From Deltaproteobacteria bacterium (GTDB lineage: Bacteria; Desulfobacterota; Desulfobacteria; Desulfobacterales; JAUVVS01), in contig JAUVVS010000125.1 of NCBI GenBank assembly GCA_030604545.1, positions 1-6,369 on the forward strand: 6,369 nucleotides of DNA. Direction: 5' to 3'. Within the stretch, counting starts at the first letter, position 1. Each line of letters begins with the position of its first letter. Below the pieces are notes generated by a model. That model made no database searches, had not been told where the DNA came from, and worked only from the letters and a program-made list of their open reading frames with translations. Positions 1 through 4,497 of the stretch are shown here, in pieces. The translations under genes and the position numbers were made by a program.

Positions 1-59
1 AAAAAAAATTGGACAACCAACCATTTGCAAATATTAACATGGTGATTTAATTATAAATC

Positions 60-91
60 TTTTCCTACTCAACCATTTTCCTACTCAACTA
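60..91. repeat. 16-bp tandem direct repeat, two units
   Basis: Two head-to-tail copies of a 16-base unit (60-75 and 76-91), TTTTCCTACTCAACCA and TTTTCCTACTCAACTA, differ at one base. The array ends two bases before the 88-bp repeat. An 11-base core, CTACTCAACTA (81-91), recurs as its exact reverse complement at 4355-4365, in front of the other 88-bp copy. No function can be assigned; it behaves like a short intergenic repeat. Confidence 0.8.
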
Positions 92-93
92 TT

Positions 94-181
94 TGACGAT
101 GTCTGTACTTTAGAAACAGGCATTACCTTTTCAAATTTTAAACGCTTATGAAAAAATGCCATAACTTTTGAACGTTACCAA
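94..181 (+). repeat. 88-bp dispersed structured repeat, copy 1
   Basis: This segment matches 4395-4482 over 88 bases without gaps and with four transitions (at 112, 134, 145 and 169). It can fold as GGCATT (119-124) plus TTTTCA (128-133) pairing with TGAAAA (149-154) plus AATGCC (155-160), a 12-bp stem with a three-base ACC bulge and a 15-base loop. A competing small hairpin pairs GTCTGT (101-106) with ACAGGC (116-121), including one G-T pair, and shares GGC with the larger stem. No U-tract follows, so it is not a classical terminator. It lies 118 bases upstream of rnhA in the same orientation. It could be a small mobile or REP-like intergenic element, or a structured RNA leader. Confidence 0.85.
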
Positions 182-218
182 AAAATTTATGGTAAGCGCT
201 GCGGGCCATGCGTTTCGG

Positions 219-264
219 TGATCAGTGACCGATTACCGATCACAGATTACCGATTACTGATCAA
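219..264. repeat. Degenerate 7-bp tandem array with terminal inverted repeats
   Basis: Consecutive heptamers from 223 read CAGTGAC, CGATTAC, CGATCAC, AGATTAC, CGATTAC, TGATCAA, with consensus CGATTAC. The block is bounded by an 8-base inverted repeat, TGATCAGT (219-226) and ACTGATCA (256-263). It lies between the 88-bp repeat and the rnhA ribosome binding site. It resembles the short degenerate intergenic repeats common in some deltaproteobacterial genomes; a protein-binding or transcript-folding role is possible but unsupported. Confidence 0.7.
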
Positions 265-285
265 GAAGTTACAAAACAACAATCC

Positions 286-292
286 AAAGGAG
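286..292 (+). promoter_or_regulatory. Shine-Dalgarno of rnhA
   Basis: AAAGGAG is followed by a 7-base spacer and a TTG codon at 300. This spacing is ideal and justifies the non-ATG start. The next in-frame ATG (Met11, at 330) has no comparable site and would remove the conserved-looking N-terminus. Confidence 0.85.
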
Positions 293-299
293 TATTAAA

Positions 300-962
300 T
301 TGGAAAAAGACATTCCAGCCTGGGAACGTATGAAATTTAAACAAAATAAAGTCTGGCTGGCCATGGATCAAAATGGAAAACCGATTGAACAAAAAGGAAA
401 GGTATTAATTAAATACCAGCTTGATCAGGATCATGAATACTGGGTTCACAAAAGCGGAGTTAAGCCTATCGACTCGTCACAACCGGAAAAAAAGGGAAGG
501 AAAAAGAAATCACAGAGAAAACAAGAAATAAAAAGCGATCAATTAAAGGAAACAATCTCTCCTGACACCATCTGCATCTTTACAGATGGTGCATCCTCTG
601 GAAATCCAGGTCCGTCTGGAATAGGGATTTTGCTTCGTTTTGGAAAACATGAAAAGGAAATATCAAAATATATAGGCAATGCCACCAATAACATCGCTGA
701 ACTTGAAGCGATAAAGACAGGGCTTTTAGAACTAAAAAAGACTAATCTTCCAGTTAGGGTTTTTACTGACAGCAGCTATGCATATGGGATGTTGATCCTC
801 GGATGGAAGCCGAGAAAAAACTTGAAATTAATAAAGTTTATTAAGGATATAATGTTAAAATTTAATAATCTAAAACTTATTAAGGTTAAAGGCCACGGAA
901 ATATTGAGGGAAATGAAAGGGCTGATTTTCTTGCAACCTCAGCAATAAAAGGGATGAAATAA
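300..962 (+). CDS. rnhA: Ribonuclease HI with an N-terminal extension
   Basis: The product is a 220-residue RNase H-fold endonuclease that cleaves the RNA strand of RNA-DNA hybrids, a cytoplasmic role in R-loop and primer removal. The catalytic domain spans about residues 90-217. The DEDD carboxylates are visible as Asp96 in FTDGASSGNPGP, Glu134 in NIAELEA, Asp157 in FTDSSY and Asp209 in NERADF, with the flexible-loop His199 in KGHG. All are intact, so the enzyme should be active. Residues 1-60 form a separate region with WERMKFKQNKVWLA, KVLIKYQLDQ and EYWVHKSGVKP, joined to the catalytic domain by a Lys/Arg/Gln-rich linker (about 62-80). The extension is not the WxGxxxGxY hybrid-binding domain of eukaryotic-type RNase H1, and its role is unknown; the basic linker could bind nucleic acid. 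Translation starts at TTG behind a strong Shine-Dalgarno. A hairpin terminator follows immediately, so the gene is probably monocistronic. Confidence 0.95.
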   Translation: MEKDIPAWERMKFKQNKVWLAMDQNGKPIEQKGKVLIKYQLDQDHEYWVHKSGVKPIDSSQPEKKGRKKKSQRKQEIKSDQLKETISPDTICIFTDGASSGNPGPSGIGILLRFGKHEKEISKYIGNATNNIAELEAIKTGLLELKKTNLPVRVFTDSSYAYGMLILGWKPRKNLKLIKFIKDIMLKFNNLKLIKVKGHGNIEGNERADFLATSAIKGMK

Positions 963-963
963 G

Positions 964-998
964 AAAAGCCCTGCACAATTTATACAGGGCTTTTTTTT
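964..998. terminator. Bidirectional Rho-independent terminator
   Basis: AAAAGCCCTG (964-973) pairs with CAGGGCTTTT (985-994) around an 11-base loop. A run of eight T follows the GC-rich part on the plus strand, and an A-rich run precedes it, so it also provides a T-tract on the minus strand. It begins two bases after the rnhA stop and lies 11 bases beyond the stop of the convergent minus-strand gene, so it probably ends both transcripts. Confidence 0.93.
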
Positions 999-1009
999 GG
1001 CTAACCAAT

Positions 1010-1297
1010 TTATTCTTTTTCAGCCTCTAGTGTTTCAACCTTTTTTTTGAGTTCATCTATTTCTTCCTCATATTTTTTTGTCTCTTCATCTTTTTTAAAG
1101 CTAGTGTCAACTGCTGTATCCTTATCTTTCCAATTATCTTTGAGTTCATCAAAACCAAGGTAAATAGCCAATCCTCCTCCGAGCAGAAACATTACAGGAA
1201 TAGCGCCAGTCAAAATCTGCAAAAACGGTTTAAACCAAATCGAAAGTCCGATAATACCCAATACGGCTGCAACTGCTCCACCAATTAACGTCTTCAT
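1010..1297 (-). CDS. Small membrane protein with C-terminal coiled coil (MamI-like hydrophobic half)
   Basis: The product has 95 residues. Two hydrophobic segments, about residues 4-21 and 26-48, are separated by a short polar turn (WFKPF) and rich in small residues (GGAVAAVLGIIG, LLGGGLAIYLG). A charged tail (about 51-95) ends in a Lys/Glu-rich segment with heptad-like hydrophobic spacing (residues 70-93), likely a cytoplasmic coiled coil. It is probably an inner-membrane hairpin that oligomerises. The order of motifs, small-residue helix then aromatic pair then TGAIPV then second Gly-rich helix, resembles the magnetosome membrane protein MamI as remembered, but MamI lacks this coiled coil, and no alignment was run. 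No function is assigned. The start is fixed by a perfect Shine-Dalgarno (1304-1313). The gene is convergent with rnhA and divergent from plsB. Confidence 0.85.
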   Translation of the reverse strand: MKTLIGGAVAAVLGIIGLSIWFKPFLQILTGAIPVMFLLGGGLAIYLGFDELKDNWKDKDTAVDTSFKKDEETKKYEEEIDELKKKVETLEAEKE

Positions 1298-1303
1298 GAA
1301 AAC

Positions 1304-1313
1304 ATCCTCCTTT
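1304..1313 (-). promoter_or_regulatory. Shine-Dalgarno of the minus-strand membrane protein gene
   Basis: On the minus strand the sequence reads AAAGGAGGAT, with GGAGG eight bases before the ATG at 1297-1295. This near-perfect match to the anti-Shine-Dalgarno indicates that the gene is real and fixes its start. The ATG overlapping the site (in GGATG) runs into TGA after two further codons and is not used. Confidence 0.9.
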
Positions 1314-1555
1314 ATTATGAAATTAACTTTATTAGTTATCTATTAACACTTTATCGAGATCTTTAAATAAACTATCCTCCGGGTTCGGACAAATCTAATA
1401 CGATAAACATCCTCGATCCAATTATATTTGGAAATATCACAACAAATTTTTTAAGGCAAGCTTAATTTTATCGGTATCATAAAAAGCTGCTTTTTTATAC
1501 TTTTTTTGAAAACAGCAATTCTTCAGAAAAATTTTATGACAAATTTAACAAATTA

Positions 1556-1584
1556 TTGCAAACAAAATGCTATTCTGTTATTTA
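1556..1584 (+). promoter_or_regulatory. Putative sigma-70 promoter for plsB
   Basis: TTGCAA (1556-1561) and TATTTA (1579-1584) are separated by an ideal 17 bases in an A/T-rich setting. The -10 match to consensus is only moderate. Transcription would begin near 1591, giving a leader of about 100 bases before the ATG at 1693 that includes the GC-rich hairpin patch. The call rests on sequence resemblance only. Confidence 0.35.
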
Positions 1585-1645
1585 AAATTAGACAGGCTTC
1601 AGGCTTTACAGGATGAATAGGATATTAAATTTCTTTTGACCTCCC

Positions 1646-1666
1646 GGCCTTCGGCCCATGGGGGCC
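1646..1666 (+). other. GC-rich alternative hairpins in the plsB leader
   Basis: A short G/C-only island stands out in A/T-rich surroundings. GGCC (1646-1649) can pair with GGCC (1653-1656) around TTC, or GGCCC (1653-1657) can pair with GGGCC (1662-1666) around ATGG. The two stems share 1653-1656 and exclude each other. The island lies between the predicted promoter and the likely ATG of plsB, so it could influence translation; it could equally be a remnant of an intergenic repeat. Confidence 0.45.
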
Positions 1667-1692
1667 AGAAGATTGCTTTTGCGGGCTTTAAT

Positions 1693-4329
1693 ATGACGGA
1701 ATCTAAGATAAAAGGAAGAAAATTTTCAAATAGAGTAAGAAGATGGATTGATACAGCTCTTCAGGGTACACATAATCACTATACCTGCTACCTTCCGGGG
1801 AAAATCGGTTTTTTATCATCTGTTATACTTAAACTTTTCTTTTCAGGTATAAAAGTAAACAAAGATCAGTCCCTTATTCTTGAAAAAATCCCTAAAAACA
1901 CCATCATTGTTTATACGAATAAATTCAAAAGTAATTTTGAATATCTATTTTATTACACCCGCTATAAAATTAACGGCCTTCCGTATCCTGAAATAGGCTT
2001 TGACCATAGGATATACATGTGGCAGCCGGTTTCACGAATATTCAAAATTGTTTTGTCCTACCTTGACTACATCTATCATAACAAGACCTTGCCTGATCCT
2101 TATAAGAGCGGATATATCAGACAAGAGTTGATTAACGGAAGATCTACATTATTGTCACTCATCGAAAAAAAAGGCTTCTACAGAAGATTTGTTAAAGCAA
2201 AAACAGACCCGATCCAATATCTTATCGAAATACAAAAATCGATTGACCGCCCCATTTATATCATCCCTCAGCTTATGTTTTTCAGTAAAAAACCAACTCG
2301 AAATATCCCCACTATAATTGACATCCTGTTTGGCACTGAAGGAAAACCGGGGAAAATAAGACGGCTTGTAACTCTGTTTAAGAATCCTGGAAAGGTTTTT
2401 GTGGAAATATCAGAACCGATTAATCTTAAAGCCTTTATAGAAATTTTTGAAAACCGGGAACGGAGCATCGAATATTTGTCACTTGTCTTAAGACGAGATC
2501 TTTTACTTCAAATGAATCGCCACCGCCATAGCATTACCGGCCCGGTCCTGAAATCAATGGAGGAGTTGAAACAAAGCATCCTTACAAAAGATCGCCTTCA
2601 AAGCTTCATGGAACAATATTCAAAAAAGCATGATATCCCCATTCAGCAGACACATAAAAAGGCTGATTCATATCTAGATGAAATTGCGGCCAAATACAAT
2701 ATGAGTATAATAAAGATTATGGCAACTCTGGTAATGTGGATTATTTACACTATGTTTGAAGGTGCTAGCATCGAAAAAGAAGAGCTCAATAGAGTTAAAA
2801 CCATGTCGCAGAAAGGACCTTTAATCCTTATTCCCAGTCACAAGAGCCATATAGATTACCTGATCCTGTCATATATTTTATTTAACAACAACATGCCGTG
2901 TCCCCACATTGCTGCAGGAAAAAATCTTTCCTTCTGGCCGTTGGGCCCGTTATTCAGGTCCGGAGGAGCATTTTTCATAAGAAGAACTTTTAGGGGTGCG
3001 GCACTTTATTCAAGAGTTTTTACAGAATATATTTATAAGCTTCTAGAAGAAGGCTTCAACATAGAACTGTTCATCGAGGGCGGCAGAAGTCGAACAGGTA
3101 AACTGCTAATGCCCAAACTGGGATTTCTTTCTATCCTTCTTAACGCCTACAAAAACGGAGCCTGTGACGACCTGATATTTGTTCCTATTTTCATAGGATA
3201 TGATAGGATCCTTGAAGAAAGATCATACCTTCATGAACTGGAAGGGGGGAAAAAGGAAAAAGAAAATTTATCACAAGTCCTAAAAGCAAGAAAATTTTTA
3301 AAAAAAAGCTACGGCAGAATATATATAAAGTTCCATGATTCCATCTCTCTTAATGAATTGTTGTCGAAAGATAATACATCGCTTAAAGAAATGACATTAA
3401 AAGAGCAAAATGCACTTTGCCGTAACCTTGGCCACAGAATTATTAATGCCATAAATAACGTCACTGTTGTGACCCCCCACGCCCTGGTTGCAAGTGCCAT
3501 TCTGACCTGTTCCAAAAAAAGGTTTTCTTCAGATCATATGATGTCCCATGTTGAAACGTATCTGAATTATCTATCCTCACAAGGGGCAAGGCTTGCCGAT
3601 ACGCTTCTTCTTGATAGTATGCATGCGGTTGAGCATGTTTTTGATATATATGTTCAAAGGAAATTTATCGAACGTATTTCAAGTAACAAAGGAAGCCCTT
3701 CTTCTGAAGCACAATTTCTGGTTAATGAAAACAGGAGGCTAATACTGGAATATTACAAAAACAACTGTATTGCCTTTTTTATTCCGGCTGCCTTTACAGC
3801 CCTTACAATCCTTGAAAATGATGCATTCCAGTTTTCAGCTTCTGATCTCCACTCTGGTTATGCTTTCATTCAGGAATTCTTTAAAAACGAATTCGCTTAT
3901 GACGTTGATAAGACATCTGAATATTTTGTAAGAAAAAGTATAAAGGCATTTATTGACGATGCCATACTAATGCCTCACCCAGTACTTCCGGACACCTATA
4001 ACTTAACTTCAGCAGGTTTCAGAAAATTAAAAATTTTTTCCCGCTTTTTGAAAACCCCTTTTGAATCATACTGGATCGTTCTCAATTTTTTCATGCGCAA
4101 CCCTCAAAATCATATTAACACAAAGGATCGTCTGAAAAAAATACAGAGGAGAGGAGATCGCATGTACAAAAGAAAAGAAATCGAACATAAAGAAGCGCTT
4201 TCCAAAATCAACTATCAAAATGCCATAGATTATTTTACCACCCACGGCATTAAAGGTTCAGACGATACCGAGAAGATAGAATACTATTCAGAAGCCATTC
4301 AAAAATATTTGAGCCATCTGTCATTATAG
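1693..4329 (+). CDS. plsB: Glycerol-3-phosphate 1-O-acyltransferase PlsB
   Basis: This enzyme transfers an acyl chain from acyl-CoA or acyl-ACP to sn-1 of glycerol-3-phosphate, the first step of phospholipid synthesis, at the inner membrane. Numbered from the ATG at 1693 (878 residues; E. coli PlsB has 807), the four acyltransferase blocks are intact: HKSHID with His383 and Asp388 (HX4D), GGAFFIRRTFRG from 424, EGGRSRTG at 462-469, and VPIFIGY at 497-503. IAAGKNLSFWPLGPLFR between blocks I and II, and YYKNN with the helical C-terminal region (from about 687), also follow E. coli PlsB. The N-terminal third (about 69-240) echoes the catalytic core but lacks its residues. A TTG at 1636 is in frame (897 residues), but it has no well-spaced Shine-Dalgarno (AGGAT is 12 bases away) and would add 19 residues encoded in the GC-rich hairpin patch, so the ATG is preferred although its own ribosome site is weak. 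No terminator follows. Confidence 0.96.
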   Translation: MTESKIKGRKFSNRVRRWIDTALQGTHNHYTCYLPGKIGFLSSVILKLFFSGIKVNKDQSLILEKIPKNTIIVYTNKFKSNFEYLFYYTRYKINGLPYPEIGFDHRIYMWQPVSRIFKIVLSYLDYIYHNKTLPDPYKSGYIRQELINGRSTLLSLIEKKGFYRRFVKAKTDPIQYLIEIQKSIDRPIYIIPQLMFFSKKPTRNIPTIIDILFGTEGKPGKIRRLVTLFKNPGKVFVEISEPINLKAFIEIFENRERSIEYLSLVLRRDLLLQMNRHRHSITGPVLKSMEELKQSILTKDRLQSFMEQYSKKHDIPIQQTHKKADSYLDEIAAKYNMSIIKIMATLVMWIIYTMFEGASIEKEELNRVKTMSQKGPLILIPSHKSHIDYLILSYILFNNNMPCPHIAAGKNLSFWPLGPLFRSGGAFFIRRTFRGAALYSRVFTEYIYKLLEEGFNIELFIEGGRSRTGKLLMPKLGFLSILLNAYKNGACDDLIFVPIFIGYDRILEERSYLHELEGGKKEKENLSQVLKARKFLKKSYGRIYIKFHDSISLNELLSKDNTSLKEMTLKEQNALCRNLGHRIINAINNVTVVTPHALVASAILTCSKKRFSSDHMMSHVETYLNYLSSQGARLADTLLLDSMHAVEHVFDIYVQRKFIERISSNKGSPSSEAQFLVNENRRLILEYYKNNCIAFFIPAAFTALTILENDAFQFSASDLHSGYAFIQEFFKNEFAYDVDKTSEYFVRKSIKAFIDDAILMPHPVLPDTYNLTSAGFRKLKIFSRFLKTPFESYWIVLNFFMRNPQNHINTKDRLKKIQRRGDRMYKRKEIEHKEALSKINYQNAIDYFTTHGIKGSDDTEKIEYYSEAIQKYLSHLSL

Positions 4330-4351
4330 GTCCAGATCTCGTTAAGTCATC

Positions 4352-4367
4352 GAGTAGTTGAGTAGTT
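4352..4367. repeat. 8-bp tandem repeat, two perfect units
   Basis: GAGTAGTT occurs twice in direct succession (4352-4359, 4360-4367), 22 bases after the plsB stop. Positions 4355-4365 (TAGTTGAGTAG) are the exact reverse complement of 81-91, so a related motif precedes both 88-bp repeats, in opposite orientation and at different distance (29 versus 2 bases). Confidence 0.75.
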
Positions 4368-4394
4368 AACCAGAGACCTTTGAAAAATGCTCAA

Positions 4395-4482
4395 TGACGA
4401 TGTCTGTACTTTGGAAACAGGCATTACCTTTTCAGATTTTAAACGTTTATGAAAAAATGCCATAACTTTCGAACGTTACCAA
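4395..4482 (+). repeat. 88-bp dispersed structured repeat, copy 2
   Basis: This is the second copy of the element at 94-181: same orientation, 84 of 88 positions identical, no gaps. The main stem is unchanged: GGCATT (4420-4425) and TTTTCA (4429-4434) against TGAAAA (4450-4455) and AATGCC (4456-4461). Its four differences are at 4413, 4435, 4446 and 4470; the first three fall in predicted loops. It fills most of the plsB to fusion-gene gap and ends 15 bases before the preferred ATG of the downstream gene, so any readthrough transcript from plsB would carry it as the leader of that gene. Confidence 0.87.
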
Positions 4483-4497
4483 TCAACGGTGAAAAAC

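Larger units (their letters stand above)
1298..1692. other. Gene-free divergent intergenic region
   Basis: No open reading frame of convincing length is present on either strand across this roughly 400-base region between the divergent membrane-protein and plsB genes. It is mostly A/T-rich. Small inverted repeats are visible: TTAAG/CTTAA (1451-1465) and AAAAAG/CTTTTT (1481-1495). The latter is followed by T-runs and might act as a weak plus-strand terminator or insulator. A plausible plsB promoter (1556-1584) and a GC-rich hairpin patch (1646-1666) lie in its right half. A minus-strand promoter for the membrane protein must lie here too, but no good -35/-10 pair was found. Confidence 0.7.

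Noticed and set aside
3..50. Possible C-terminal end of an upstream gene reading KKLDNQPFANINMVI then TAA
   Set aside because: Only 15 codons are visible and the other forward frames also close nearby. The composition is compatible with coding but nothing identifies it; sequence left of the window would decide.
94..122. TTGACG at 93-98 as a -35 promoter box in repeat copy 1
   Set aside because: No acceptable -10 hexamer lies 15-19 bases downstream, and the first T is not conserved in copy 2 (AATGACG).
60..264. Short repeats upstream of rnhA as a CRISPR array
   Set aside because: Units are 7-16 bases, contiguous and without unique spacers of uniform length; no cas genes are present.
1481..1507. 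AAAAAG-CTG-CTTTTT hairpin with T-runs as a true intrinsic terminator
   Set aside because: The stem is almost entirely A-T, and no gene on the plus strand ends just upstream, so it is noted only within the intergenic description.
4330..4394. Terminator after plsB using AGGTC with GACCT
   Set aside because: The stem would be five pairs with a loop of about 40 bases and no T-tract follows.
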